Shown: positions 1-12,540, counted from the first letter of the stretch. The stretch is DNA of 64,000 bases from Boletus sp. NGJ (GCA_019096195.1 JAGTXK010000073.1:806001-870000); one strand, 5' to 3'. A program made the numbers and translations. Notes: generated from the letters alone by a model not told the origin.

Positions 1-743
1 GCACAGGGAAAGTTAGAGGTGAGTTCAGAAAATTCCAGGCTACATGTTGCTTACGAGGGGGAGCCTCTACAGAACCATCCAATTCCGGTTCTGGGAATGT
101 CTCAATGTTGGGAATGTCACAAAAGTTATGTATCTGACCCTCTGTGATTGTCGCTTCAGACGGCTTGATCAACCTGCTACTCTTTGCTCTCTTCGGTGTC
201 CGGGAGATATTGACGGATTTGGTGACGGCACGAGCACCAGATCCACCTGCTATTACTGGACGTCCCACACCAAGCCTATACTGGGTTTGCTTCGCTTTCC
301 TTGTGCGCTGGGCTAGTTGTTCGTGGGGTTTAACTTGATGGTGGCATTGGGGAAGAGTGGGTTCTGCTTCGTCCTCTGAGCCGTGAACGATGACCGAGCT
401 AGTGGATTGCCTCCTAGGTCTGGTTCCTGCGAGGGTTGGTATTCTGGTTGAAGGCAGGCGTTGTGGTGCTTGTGGAGGATTATGCCGTGGTGCTTGTGGT
501 CTTGGCCGCGGTTAGAGGAGATGACGGAAAAAGAAGCCAGCTCAGGCTTACTGTGAAGCATCCAGTAAAAGATCAATGAGTGCCTCGGTCTTGAGATTTG
601 CCTTTACGCCGTAATCCTGTGTAACATAATGGATGAGATCCGGGACGAATTACAGGGGAGAAGGATGAATATACTTTGCACAGTTTCTGGAGGTCTGCAC
701 GTTTCATGGCCTCGAGGGCTTCTCTTCTTAACGCTGGGCTCAT
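1..743 (-). CDS. SAP-like DNA-binding-type protein, N-terminal part (runs off left edge)
   Basis: The start codon is at 741-743. The first exon encodes MSPALRREALEAMKRADLQK and a GT-AG intron (about 614-673) follows. The next exon continues into YGVKANLKTEALIDLLLD. Together these give the helix-loop-helix pattern of a SAP motif (residues about 15-45), a DNA/chromatin-binding fold. After a second intron comes a basic, Ser/Pro-rich region with clusters such as PRRQS and RTPKRAKS that look like nuclear localisation signals. The frame stays open to base 1, so the C-terminus is missing. The gene is divergent from CYB2. The SAP assignment rests on pattern only. A chromosome-associated role is inferred and the exact function is unknown. 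Confidence 0.6.
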
Positions 744-912
744 AGCGATGGGGTGGTGGAGGTCGTGGTTTGAGTGCAAGACACAGAGTCACAGACAATA
801 AAGCCAACCAAACAACGCGACGTCACATGATCAGCGTGCACTCTTCCCCTCCGTGCGGCCGGGCCGGTTCAATAAAGTCACGCCGCCAGCGCAGGTTTCT
901 CTTGAGCGCTCC
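744..912. promoter_or_regulatory. Shared divergent promoter, SAP-like gene / CYB2
   Basis: The 169 bp between the two start codons must hold both promoters. It contains a GACGTCACATGATCA stretch near 820-836, which resembles a CRE/bZIP half-site next to an E-box-like CACATG. No TATA box is visible. Regulation by these motifs is inference. Confidence 0.4.
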
Positions 913-3023
913 ATGCCAACCTACCACCTCGCGCAGATCGCTCAACACAACACCGTCGCGTGCGCATCCTCACTTTCCACCCAAAAATCTCATTCATTCT
1001 CTACACAGTTCCTGCTGGGTCATCATACGAAACAAGGTCTATGATGTCACTGACTTTCTATTCGTACGTCTCTATCTATCCCTCCCCTGCTCGCATCTCA
1101 CCCCGTCTAGGATCACCCCGGAGGACCTCAAGTGATTCTAGAGTTTGGCGGACGAGATGCTACCGCATCCTATGTACCGATCCATCCTTCCGATGCACTC
1201 GACAAGAATATTGCCCCCGAAAAGCATCTTGGCGATCTTGACCAAGCCTCGATATTCGAACTGAGACAGGCAGTGAAGAACCAGACTAAGACAAGGGATG
1301 AGCTCCGTGTGGAGGAGGCTCTCAAGAATAGACCCCCTCTCAGCCGGATAATCAACGTCCAGGACATGCAGGTAGAGCATACACTCCCACAAAAACCTAG
1401 CTCTTCTTAATGCTGGCATCCCCCTAGGAAACGGCCAAAAAGCTTCTTCCTTACAAGGCTCTGGCCTACTATGCGTCTGCCGCAGATGACTCTATATGTA
1501 TGTCCCAGTTTCTGCGTAGTCATCCATGTCACCGAAGAAATACCTAAAGCGCACATGGAAAACGCTCGTGCTTTTAGTCGCTTTTTCTTCCGCCCTAGAG
1601 TCATGAGGGCTGTCTCTGGCTGTGATACCTCGTCAACCATGCTTGGTTACAGAACGCCCATACCAGTGTATATCAGTGGTTCTGCATTAGCTCGACTGGG
1701 TCATCCTCTCGGGGAAGTCAATCTTACACGCGGCGCCTACAAGACTGGGATCATCCAGATGGTTTCCACCAATGCTTCATTGTCCTATGGCCAGATTGCC
1801 ACTGCTCGAGGTTCACCCGATCAGCCCATCTTTTTCCAGTTGTACAAACACAAGAATGACGCCACCGCCGCCCAACGCGTTCAAGAAGTAGAGGCACTGG
1901 GCTACAAAGCGATCTTCCTTACCGTCGATGCGCTTGTACCGTCAAATCGAGAGTTGGATACCCGCGCCCCTCATTACCTGGAGGATTTTGAGAATCAAGG
2001 AATTAAACGTCCAACATATTCCAAGGATGATGAAGAGAAAATCAGCATATTGGGCACCGCTGGTGGACTCATTGTCAATAACGATGTTGACATGACTTGG
2101 GAAAGGGTGGGTCCTTTTACAATGTGATTGCATTCAATTCACATCGGTCTCTAGACCATACCGTGGATGCGAAGCATCACGAGGCTTCCCATAGTTATTA
2201 AAGGTACGGCTTTTTATGTGTTTTCCTCACGCACTGACAACGATGTAGGGGTTCAATGCGTTGCAGTAAGATTGTCTCTGTTTCATCGCCGCTAAGTTTT
2301 AACAGCAGCAAGGATGCCGTTCTCGCTGCAGAGGCTGGTTGCGAAGGCATCGTGTTGTCGAACCATGGTGGTGAGCTCCAACCTTGCAAACTGCGGACGT
2401 AATTCATTTTCACTGTCCCAGGCCGTCAGCTTGAATAGTGAGCAACCAATCTGATTTATAAGATCTAAAGTACACATAGTGAAATGTAGCTCGCTTCCGC
2501 CCATGGAAGTGCTTTACAAACTCCACAAAGAACGTCCCGAGGTGTTCGAGAAGACTGAAGGCACGTAATACACCCTGTTGTTTAAGACGGTCCTACCTGA
2601 AGACACTACCGCAGTCTATATCGATGGCGGCATCCATCGCGGTACTGGTGTGTGAACAAATCATCGGATTCATCACCTTTTAATTCACGTTACTCCTTAG
2701 ATGTACTCAAAGCTCTCTGCCTCGGTGCAAAGGCTGTTGGACTTGGCCGCGCCTTCCTCTACGCACAGAGTGTAAGTACAAGGTTTGTGTGGAATACGTT
2801 CGGTTCATACTTTCTCAGGCATACGGCGAAGCTGGCGTCGTTCATTTGGTGCAAATCCTGCAACGCGAAATCAAATTCGGTATGGAGTCCCTCGGTGTCC
2901 GGTCAATCGACCAACTTTCGCCAGAAATGGTGAGTGCCCAAATACCAAGCGAGATTTTACATTGAGGGGTCAATTGAGGTTGAGCGCGTTGATTGGCAAC
3001 CCGCTATACCTGCCAAGCTATGA
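913..3023 (+). CDS. CYB2: Flavocytochrome b2, L-lactate dehydrogenase (cytochrome)
   Basis: Oxidises L-lactate (or a related L-2-hydroxyacid) to the keto acid and passes electrons via FMN and heme b2, normally to cytochrome c in the mitochondrial intermembrane space. The N-terminus is a cytochrome b5-type domain: CWVIIRNKVYDVTDF, then the heme-loop HPGG, with the second heme His expected in PIHPSDALDK. The FMN domain follows with YISGSALARLGHPLGE, the FLTVDA strand, the catalytic-His motif SNHGGRQLE, DGGIHRGTDVLKAL and GLGRAFLYA. It ends in VERVDWQPAIPAKL. About ten introns cut the gene, with micro-exons of 17 nt (2249-2265) and 16 nt (2422-2437) around the catalytic motif. No clear mitochondrial presequence precedes the b5 domain, which starts about 10 residues in, so a cytosolic form or a missed upstream exon is possible. 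Confidence 0.93.
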
Positions 3024-3335
3024 GAGTATCTATCCTACCGTTCATGTGCCAAACCAATCCGACGACAATGACAATTTCCACTAGTACCCGTACCTGTACC
3101 CGCGGGTATTGTGTGATGTCGAGTATGAGTATGCTTGCCTGGTCGTCACAACGAGTCGAGGTGAATGCAAGAAACAAGTCTTTCACATTCAGATTGAACT
3201 CCGACCGCTTTTCAACTTTTGGGTGGTCATTTCCAGATCGGGCAGGCCGCCCCTTGGAAGTTGCAAGTTGAACTCTTGACCCATTCATTTCAGATTTCGT
3301 CCTCAGTCTTATAAACTCGCACCATCGGACATTAC
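3024..3335. other. Intergenic, CYB2 3' flank and LIM gene promoter
   Basis: No gene is seen. The sequence TTATAAA at 3309-3315 lies only about 20 bp before the LIM start codon, which is too close for an ordinary TATA box unless the leader is very short. A GTACCCGTACCTGTACCC run of short imperfect repeats sits near 3085-3102. Confidence 0.4.
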
Positions 3336-6318
3336 ATGGGATTCTGTCGCAGATGCGGTGACATTGTCACTGGAACGCGTTGCAAATGTGGCGGTACCGC
3401 AGTCGGTTTGTCTGTCACTGATTAGTCTTTCGATATCGTAGCTGAGGTAGTCTAGCACCCGTATTACAGTGGTCATCCTCCAAATGTCAGACAGTTGACA
3501 AGTGGTCGCAGACTTACATTTCGAGAGACAAGTCCCCGACACGCTCACCCATTCAGGTCGACAGCTCTTGTCCTGCATCGCAGCCAAACGTTGCACTGAC
3601 TGGACTAAGTGCTGAACCAGATCAGTGCATCCCACATCCTGCTACCGGCCGCTTCCCTCGCCCAAGTTCATCACCCCTTTCTCCTTCCATCTCAAATCGG
3701 GTCAATTCACACATCAGCTCCACGACTCTCCATCGGTCTCCATCGAAGCGGGCGTTCGACACGGACGAGTTCAGTCCACCTTCTTCGCCGACTACTCTCG
3801 CGGCTGGAGTTGGTATTTTGCAAGCACCGAACGCGCCAGAGCTTTCCAAAGCATATGGTTCGGTCCTGCAGCCAAAGGAATCTCTTGCAACATACTCCTG
3901 TGCAATCTGCCTGACCGAATTTCAACCGGACGCGACAATCTTTCCAGATCCCTCCGCATCCGAGCTATCTGATCGGTTTTTGTGTCGACCATGTTTCGTC
4001 ATCAATGGCGGGTCGAAGGGTGACTGTCCGGTCTGCCGTCGCCCTGTCCTCATTTTGAAAAGTGAAGGAGGCTTTGTTGAAACGTCTGGTCGCGTCTGGC
4101 ACAAAAAATGCTTCAGATGTGAAGGGTGTCACAAGAACATCGGCGATACTCCTATGGTTGACTTGTTAGGGCAACCCTCTTGCGCTGATTGCTTTGACAA
4201 TTGTTTGAAGCGAAGCAGCACGCCAAGGAAGTCTCATCCATCGCCCAGCTTGGAGAAAGCTGAAAATCGAACACCAGTTACTCTTTTCAAGGATTCAAAG
4301 AGCCGGGAGGGAAGTCCCGCAATCGATGAACTCGAACAGAGGCTTGGTATTATGAAGAGTAGGGAGGGTAGCCCTGTCCTTGAAGAACTCACGCAACGAT
4401 TGAATGCGGTCCTTAATCGTACACCGCGTGACTTCTCTCCGTCAACGTCTTCCTCAACCTCCCTTCTGAATAAGGATGACCGGGAGAGTAGCCCACTTGC
4501 ACACCGTACCATGGGGAGGAAGAAGTCGGCCACGCTTCTCGCTTCTCGTCATGGGATTGATCCTGTTGATATCTTGACTGATGCAGACTCTCTCGGTGAA
4601 ACGAGGACATCTACACCCCGTCAGGCAATCCGTACAGACAGCCCACATCAAGACCATGTCCCCTCGTCGACGCGGCCATCCTTTGACGCGATAGAAGAGA
4701 TGAAAAGTCGGCTCATGAACCAAGTCACTTCGTCACCTGTGTTGTTCACAGAACCAATGTCTTCCCTAGGTTCGCTGCCGAATTCCACCATCACGAATTC
4801 ACCGGCGTCTACCTCATCACGTATTCCCCGTATGTCCAGAACTAATGGTTCCCCCGGACTACGACACGCTGTGAGCACATCGAGCTTGCGGTCATCGCGA
4901 ATATCATGGACACCTTCTACCCCTGATCTGATTTCAGACATCTCCGATACTCTAACACAGTCGTCAGGCCCTTCCTCCCCGCCGGTTTTCAGCCCTCAAA
5001 TACATCTCCGTGACGATTTTGGCAGCAATTTCAAAGAACATACTCCAACTAAAGATGTATCTCTTGAACGTCCTGCCTCAGGCATGGCAACCCCAAAGCA
5101 TAGGGATTGTCTCAGTAAATCTTCGATACCGACTGCCACTCTCTCCTCTGGTTCTCTCTGCGCCAAATGTGGTGGGTCATTGTTTGCCACTGGAGGAAGT
5201 GGTCGCTTCGTCACGGTTCCCGAACTCAGCGCTGGTGGACCTCCGAAAACCTATCACACAGAGTGTTTCCGCTGCGTCATGTGTGATGGACCCTTCAGAG
5301 AAACAGCCAATGGACAAGCAGTCTTTGTGCGGGGGGAAGGAGGTGCTTGTCATATAGAGGTCAGTCGAGTAAATTAGACTCGAGATCCACGAGCCCTCAT
5401 TTCAAAATGGATTGACTAGTGTGCACCAACGGAGAAGACCCGGACCAAATCTATAGTTGCCCCGAGCCCCATCAAGTCTGCATCCACAGACCCAACTCTC
5501 AGTCCGCCTCTTGTACCGCTTACTAACACCATCCAAACTGCACCGAAGCTTAGTACAGGGGCAAGCCATACTCAACCACTCAAGGGTTCACTCCATCACG
5601 GTAACAGTCTATATTCATCTTCCCGATACGAACGGCCACCTCCGTCGGCGCCGTCACCTTCGTCACCATCCTCTCGATTCGGTAGTTCGGCTGCTTGCCC
5701 TGGATGCGAGAAAGCGGTCTCACCGATGGAGATGGGTGTTGTACCTGGTCCTCAAGGGTCAAGGTGGCATGCCACTTGTTTGGTCTGTGGGGGAAGGGGC
5801 ATGGGAAAGGGTAGGCGAGATAAATCGCAACCAGGATGTGGTAAAAGGTTAGATTCTGCTGCAAAGCGAGATACACAAGGCGGCGTATGGTGCAGAGAGT
5901 GTCTCGTGAGTATTCAACAATTCCGTCCGTAATTCACACCAATTTGATCCAGCTTCTGCTTCCATTGCACATGAGAAACGCCCAAGTGGAAACAACAGTC
6001 AAACCGCTCATACCATCGTATACGGGCCGCAGTGCAGGGAGTGGGCCTTTTATTGCTCCTCAGTTGACGGGTACGACCACCATTGCGCGCCAGTTCACGG
6101 GACGGGGTGGGGGAGACTCGGGTATCTTGCGGCAACTCACTGGAGGGGGATTGAGTCCAACAAGGCAGCTCGCTGGGAGCCCGACGAAGCAATTGGGACT
6201 CGGCACACCTCGACCTAGACCAAAGAGTGTGATTGGGATGAGAAGCAGCAAATCAAATGATGAGGGGAGGGGGATGTATCTGGTGCGACAAATGACAGGA
6301 GGCGCCAGTGGTAGCTAA
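3336..6318 (+). CDS. LIM-domain protein (paxillin/cytoskeletal-type), three zinc-binding modules
   Basis: The protein starts MGFCRRCGDIVTGTRCKCGG, itself a small Cys cluster. After at least one intron, a Ser/Pro-rich linker leads to CAICL...CRPCF...CPVC and a LIM domain with WHKKCFRCEGCHKNIGD and CADCFDNC (about 3895-4210). A long disordered region with repeated SREGSP motifs follows. Then come a second LIM module (CAKCGG...YHTECFRCVMC, about 5160-5365) and a third Cys-rich one (CPGCEKAV...WHATCLVCGG...WCRECL, about 5695-5905). The tail carries repeated QLTGG/RQLAG motifs. Such proteins act as actin or cell-polarity scaffolds in fungi (Pxl1-like); that role is inferred. Introns are visible at 5360-5419 and 5907-5952. 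The first intron boundary is not resolved. Confidence 0.8.
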
Positions 6319-6681
6319 CTTTGGCTGTTGCCATGTCACATGAGGTTGCCATGTATACATTGTTTCACCGACTCCATGATTGTAGTTCAAAATGTTGAGA
6401 TCATGTCGTTCACACAATCCCACTCGTCCACTCACCCACACTCCTACCCTCTCCCAGAGGTCCTTTCCATTCCTTTGGATGCGTACTGTCCCTGTCCCAT
6501 CCACTCGCTGGTGACAAGCAGATCCCAGCCGCTCATTTCGCAGCTGGCTGTGCTCATCTCAAGTTCGCAGCGGTTTATTCGCTGCGCTCTATTCCCCGAG
6601 GGAATATTTTCCTTTCCTTTCCACTATTCTTCTTGATGGCAGACAATTCTTTGTCTGCTTGTGATTCCACAACTAGTTGGT
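6319..6681. other. Intergenic, 3' flank of LIM gene and promoter of membrane-protein gene
   Basis: Pyrimidine-rich CT tracts (about 6400-6640) typical of basidiomycete promoters lead up to the next start codon. No gene or clear element is seen. Confidence 0.4.
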
Positions 6682-9402
6682 ATGGCTTCATCTACCCTCT
6701 TTCATGGAGTAACAACTGCGAGGTCAGTACATTCCTGCGCTATGCGAGCCGAGACTGACAACAATAGGTTGCGCAAGTGCTCTCGGACATCCCGTTCATA
6801 TCTGTGGGGATCCTCGTATTCGGTATATCAGTATTGTTTCTCGGTCTGAAAAGAATATCCCTGTGAGTACTGTGATATTGCTTCCCGTCTAATGCTTATC
6901 CCCATCCTCTCCTTCCCCGTAGATCAGCAGTCTGGCTCTTTTTTTCCGTCTTGCTAGCCTTCGTCGGCGCGGTCCTGGGGTTGGGCCGAACCCTTGCCGA
7001 TGAGATGGCTATGTCCACGACCTTGGTAGCCAGCGAACCTGCTATCAGAGCGAGGGAGGTCTTGTTTGCGTTCTCCATCGGCTTTCGTTTTCTGTTCTAT
7101 TGGTCATACGTCGCAGAGCCCCCTCTAAAGGCTCGATGTGCAGCACCTACCCAAAGCGCCCAAAGATTCAAATTTCTTACCCTTGAACGCACCCTGGAGC
7201 CTCACAGTGCAAGTTGGATGCGTCGGGGATTACCGGGAAAACTGCTTGGCATTTTCTTGTTGATAGTCGTCATAATCATCACGGCCCTGCAAATTGTCTG
7301 GCGTGTGGTTCCCCGATTCCATCAATACAGCAATGTCTATGCTGCAGACGTTGCACTGGAATTACTCGTGTCTTTTTTACTTCTCCTCAAGTTGTTGTTG
7401 AATACTGTCACTTTCGACTCTCCCGATAGTATGTTAGTGCATACGTTTAGGGAGTGTCTCGCGCCAATTTCCGGGCTCCTTGTCAGCTTCGTCCTCGGAG
7501 TAGGGGATCTTCTTTACTGTGAGTGATCGTAGCCTTTCTCCTTCAGGTGATCTTACCTCTTCCACAGTCGCATTCACTGAATCAACGGTGGGTCGCCTAC
7601 TTCAAGCCTTTGAGGTCTATATTCTTGTTGTGTTCGTCGTCATCATCGCCTTGCTCAGGCATCGCAATACCCTCCTTTCCACTGCCTCGTCACAAGGTAA
7701 AACACTCAGAGATATCGCGTTCACACTCCCCGAACCCCCTCGCGAATCCACATTCAGAATCACCCCGCCGCTTATCGAGACGCCACGTATGTCCTTGGTC
7801 CTTGGCACCGCAACTCAAAACAAGGAGTCAACTCGGGAGGTGCTCCGCCGTTCAGCGCGTCGTTCGCTGAACCAAGTATCATCGTGGTTGTCCTCCAGGG
7901 TCTCAAGAAACCGGCCGCATTACGAAGATGAAGAGGTTAAGCTCTGGAATGCCGAGCGAATAAGAGTGGACCCCCCGTACACTGGAAATATAGACACGGA
8001 ATTGGGATCCACCATTGTGTCGTTAACGCACGAACCCAAAGAATGGACTGGATTTGTACGCGATGCATCCGCCAATCACATGTCGATCACTTCTGCTTTA
8101 GATGCTCAGTCTGCAATTGCACAGTCTACGAAAGGTTCCATTCATAGTGACCAAACTATGCATCCTTATCGAGCGGACGCTCCGCAACGCACGATTCCGC
8201 TTCAAGCTCGAACAAGCTCAGTCCCTATTTCGTCTGTTCATCCATTAATTTCCTCTGGAGCGAAGCACGTGGGAAGGATGGAGGCATCGGAAGCTGCCCC
8301 CGTATACGGCCTCGGCGGTATTCAATCGCCCGCAAGTGCTTCCGACTCGCGAACGTCGTTAGACGAGCTTCTGAGACAGCAGAACCAGCTAGACCAGAGC
8401 ATAGAGGCACTCAAGTTGTTCTCCACAAGGACGTCCATCAATTCCTCGTCTTCTAATTCTGTCTTGAGTCCAGAAGGCGCGCAATTAACTCGCTCACCTT
8501 CCACTGGCCAAAGAACTGTTTGTTCTGACGTTTCCTTGAGTAGCTTCCCCGTTCCTCCTTGGTTGACATCCCCTATTCCATCACACCCATCACCCCGCTG
8601 GTCGTCTATGAAGCGCATTCAAGGGGATAGACGTGCTCGCCTTGCTGCTCGGCCAACTCCAGTTCAAGACACATATGCTCTACTCCCCCCAAAGAGTTTA
8701 GCGTCCCTTGTTGACATCCCAAGCTCCCCACATTCCGATAGCATTCCACGCTCTCCCATAGGGGAAGAGAATGAATCTCTTCCTTCAAAAGCCGGCAAGT
8801 CTTCTCTTTCTGACTCTGGCGGAATGCGATACAACGTGACTTCGTTTATTGGCGGTAGGCTGTTCGCCGGTTCTAGTGGTAGCCTTTCTAACATCTTTAA
8901 AGGTCTAGCAACTCCTGGTGAACCTAGACAAGAAAACCGAGAGAGGTCTCGGTGGCCCACGGAGAGTGAGTGCAGTGTCGGGGAAATCCAAACTAGTTCA
9001 AGCATGGAGAAACTTCCTCCACGCAAGCTACTCGTGCCCCCACGGCCCGGGGGACTGCCGGCTTCGCCTGCTGCGACCAGGCTTTCGCCGCTCGTTCGTT
9101 CCGCAAGATTGTCCCGAGGAGATGTCGTAGATGAGCCTGCGCACGTCATGCAACATCGGATTGACGACCGGACATATCACTCTCTGACGATCGCCCTTTC
9201 CGCACAAACGCCTGTGATGGACGATGCTGAGAGAGGTACGTCGATGCCATCGACCAGACTTCAACCTACGCGAGAGACGGGCTCACGTGTAAACGTGTCG
9301 GTAGAGGGAGCTGATCGAGCTCAGAGGACGTTCATACGGCCAAGACCCCCACCACTTGCTCTACCTTCATATGACACCGCGGGTACAGGTGCTGGCGAAT
9401 GA
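6682..9402 (+). CDS. Seven-segment membrane protein with long Ser/Pro-rich cytoplasmic-type tail
   Basis: Start ATG 6682. A 59-nt intron (about 6709-6767), a second near 6863-6921 and a third near 7519-7566 connect the exons. Hydrophobic stretches in order are: ISVGILVFGISVLFLGL, WLFFSVLLAFVGAVLGL, LFAFSIGFRFLFYWSYV, LLGIFLLIVVIIITALQIVW, ALELLVSFLLLLKLLL, LAPISGLLVSFVLGVGDLLY and YILVVFVVIIALL. That makes seven, with short loops and a very short N-terminus. About 580 residues of hydrophilic, Ser/Pro/Arg-rich tail follow, with many SP and RSxS sites. I do not recognise a family. The topology is that of a G-protein-coupled receptor, but no class-specific motif is seen, so a receptor role is only a possibility. 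Confidence 0.75.
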
Positions 9403-9619
9403 CTAGACATACTTGTTTTTCTGTGTGCGTTGTACCATTACATCGCAGTGCGGCTTGTAGTACGATTTTGTAGTACTTGTTGTTTCGATTTCTATTGTAC
9501 ATATTGCAGGGCAATCACGTGCTTTCCTTGATCGTGTGGGTAGTGCAACATTTGATCGAAATGACTGCGGGCGCTGAGCAGCATGTTGCAACTTGCTCTC
9601 TCTCTCTTACACTCCCATC

Positions 9620-10550
9620 ATGTCCGCGTTTCCTGACTACTACAGTATCCTTGGCATACAGAAATCAGCATCTCCTGAAGAGATCAGGCAAGCCTACAGG
9701 AGAGAGTCTTTGAGGTGATCAACGTCAGCCCCTCAATGACGTGCCGTCTGCTCATCCTGGTCTCGTAGGACGCATCCCGACAGGCTGACAAAGGCAACTC
9801 ATGCTGAGAAGAAAGCTGCCACAGAGAAATTCCAGGTAGTCCCTTGCTCTCCAGGATTATTAGTATCTACTCTCAGAGTCAGCTCATCTCTACCTCGTTT
9901 TCACCATTACTAGGCAGTTGCAGATGCATACTATGTCCTCTCCGACTCTATTCGAAGGAAGGAATACGACACACTCTATTTTTCAAAATCTCAGACGGAC
10001 AAGAGCGCTGACCCCAAGGCCTCATCCAACTTCTTCGGCCAGTTTGCCAGTATGTTTGGCAGTCCACCCACAGACAATGCATCCCAGAACACCGGGCACA
10101 AGCAGAGGCCTGATGCTGAGAATGTCTTCGCCGATGTTTTTGACGAGGTACGCGGTCGGTTTGAAGAACATCTTTTGTGGTCGGCTGAATCTGGCCAAGC
10201 TCCTTCGCCCCGAAGTGGAACGGCACACACCGTGGTGGTCTTACCTCGGTGCTGCATGTGGTGGAGGTGAGTCAGCTCCGTATAACATGTGAATTACTCC
10301 TTCACTTCATTCACAGGTCTAGGTTTCATCGTGGCCAATGTACCAGGCCTTATGGTTGGTGCGTTTGCCGGTAACCGAATAGGTGCAATACGAGATGCCA
10401 AGGGCAAAAGTGTTGCTGCAGTATTCTCGGAACTTGGAGCAACCCAGAAAGCAGAGGTATGCAATATTTATCCTTCTCCCGAGACGAGACAGAATATTCG
10501 TCCAGATTCTCCGCGCACTCGCCATGAAGGTGTTGGGTTCCGCTCTGTAG
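9620..10550 (+). CDS. J-domain (Hsp40/DnaJ) protein with glycine-rich membrane-like segment
   Basis: A J domain co-chaperone that would stimulate an Hsp70 ATPase. The N-terminus reads FPDYYSILGIQKSASPEEI, then after an intron THPDRLTKATHAEKKA with the essential HPD loop, then YYVLSDSIRRKEYDTL (residues about 5-75). Downstream are FFGQFASMFGSP and an acidic VFADVFDE. After two more introns comes a Gly-rich stretch with WWSYLGAACGGGLGFIVANV and PGLMVGAFAGNRIG, which could be a membrane-associated hairpin. The C-terminus, after a last intron, is ILRALAMKVLGSAL. Five exons are needed. No zinc-finger or CTD domain of type I/II Hsp40s is present, so this is a type III J protein. Its Hsp70 partner and location are unknown. 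Confidence 0.85.
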
Positions 10551-11139
10551 CTGGGATGATATTTGAGGATACCTGGTAGCTAGTATGGTCTCCAATGTTG
10601 TATATTACTTCACGTACATTATTATATTCATGTCACAAATTCACACATGGAAGAAACAAACGATTACTTGCCGTCCTTTTGTAAAACGCAACCTTGCCGC
10701 GTGCCACCAACGCGTATTGCTACTACTTCAAGTTAGCCAAACAGGACTGACCTAAAACCGACTGGATTCCTGCACAGAGCGAAAGACCACAAACCGCGCT
10801 TCAAGCGTACCCGTAAGTCGACGAGAAACTTCGGGGCTAGGTAAGTAAATCATAACATGCCACTCCCCACGACATCTGTCGCATTGTTCGTCATCGCAGT
10901 GTCTTTACGATCGAAGAAATCGAAATCGAGTGAGCATACACATCCGTGGGGTCTGCAGAGGTCCTTGATGATCTATAGAGTTCTCATTCTTGGATGTCGA
11001 AGGCATACCAGCGTCCAGCTTGCCAATTATCGTGATTCGTGAGCACGGTCCTCATAGCGTTGATCAGTGGTCTAACTCGACTCGTAGCTCGCAGCGCGAC
11101 CGTGACTCGTCCTTTTGTACTACATCCCAAGCGGATTGC
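10551..11139. other. Intergenic or unresolved 5' exons
   Basis: Holds the 3' flank of the J-protein gene and the upstream region of the next gene. The downstream reading frame is open back to about 10990 without an ATG, and a separate short frame with ATG at 10857 has a possible splice site near 10900. An upstream exon of the next gene is therefore possible. Nothing else is recognised. Confidence 0.35.
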
Positions 11140-12540
11140 ATGGCGGAGCCAATTGCTGACACCAGTGAACAGCGTCCTCAGAAGAGACGCAAAAGATCGT
11201 CGTCCACTCCCGCTGCACCCAGGTCGTCTCAACTCTCCGCACAGCTACAATCACGTAGACGTTCTCAATCGAGGGTTGGTTCGCCCACAGCTGATGCAAA
11301 TCGGCCATCACGAGTTTCCGCCCGACTTGCGCGCAAGATCCATCCTTTCATCAACAGTCGTAGCTCAGATATTTATATGCATCTAGCGGATCCGGATGAT
11401 GCGAGAAACCTTCTGAACGAACCGCCTGCTGGCTCTGTCATGTTGTCCACTCCAAACGATATGGTTGGTCCACAGCCCAGGGGACGCCGAAGAAAGTTCG
11501 TCGATCTTGCAGACGAGAATGCAAAAAAACATTTCATGGAGGAATGGGCTCGACTGCGTCAATCTCAAGGTGCTCTTCCACTTTCAGGGATAGATGAAAA
11601 TGCTTGCTTCAGCCAGATGCTTTTGCGCGACACCCGGAAAGGCGACGAGTCTGTTTCATCTATGCAGCTCGAAGTGGTACCCCGGAGAAATACCCCCGAC
11701 GCTGACCTCGTGAGGAACGAAGCAACGTCCATCACCAACATTACACCATCACAAGAAACTATACTCGACGTTTCCCCAAGGGATTCTTTTTCGACTCAAA
11801 TGGATTTTGAGACCTTGCCCGCGGGTACGGACGCCTCGGGGGAAAAACTAGATCACAAGGGCTTGGTACTGTCTTATGACAGCGGAGCTAAGCAGCCCAT
11901 TGTTGCTGGCGTAGACGTGGAAATTCCATCAACATCCATTCCCGACCCCCATATGGACGAAGCCTCTCCCAGTGACGAACTGGCTGGCGTTCCAGAAATC
12001 GCACATCATCTTGACTTGCCGCAATGCTCCGGATCCTCTCAGCCGACACTTTCCGCCTTGTCTTCACGAGGGGATTCTGTTCATATCAGACATATGCATA
12101 TGAAATTGACAAACTTGCCCAATGAGCAGGTAGAGGCTGTGGGCCTCAATAATCCGTCGAAGGATAGTCACTCAGTGACCTTCCCCCAGACGTCCTCCTT
12201 TGACAGCAGCAGTATTCCCCTGGATTCTGACCAAGAGTTCTACATGCTCGACATCCCGGAAATCTTCACCTTACCTTGGGTGTCCGTGGCCTCCCATCTT
12301 TATGTACCGCCCAATCTCGGGAAGCTCATTTCTGGTAAGCAGCGTTCTTGTCATCTCGGAATCGACTTCATCAGTTTATAATAAGGGATGAGGGGACAAT
12401 TGGTGATAGAGGCACGAGCTCGTCGAAGGGCGGAAGAACTGCATCAAGCAGAGTTGAGCCGGCGTGTATCGGGTGAAAAAATCATAGCAGAATTGCGGAT
12501 AAAGTTGGAGGAAAGGCAGAAGGACTTGTCTACTTGTTGA
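11140..12540 (+). CDS. Uncharacterised basic/acidic protein with C-terminal coiled coil
   Basis: Start chosen at the first in-frame ATG (MAEPIADTSEQ); upstream exons cannot be excluded. The N-terminus is strongly basic (QKRRKRSSS, SRRRSQSRVG), suggesting a nuclear localisation signal. A conserved-looking block, SARLARKIHPFINSRSSDI then PRGRRRKFVDLADENAK, follows. A long disordered acidic region comes next. A GT-AG intron (about 12334-12383) joins it to a final exon, MRGQLVIEARARRRAEEL...ISEKI-type heptads, which reads as a charged coiled coil ending KLEERQKDLSTC. No known domain is recognised. A nuclear role is inferred only from composition. Confidence 0.6.
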
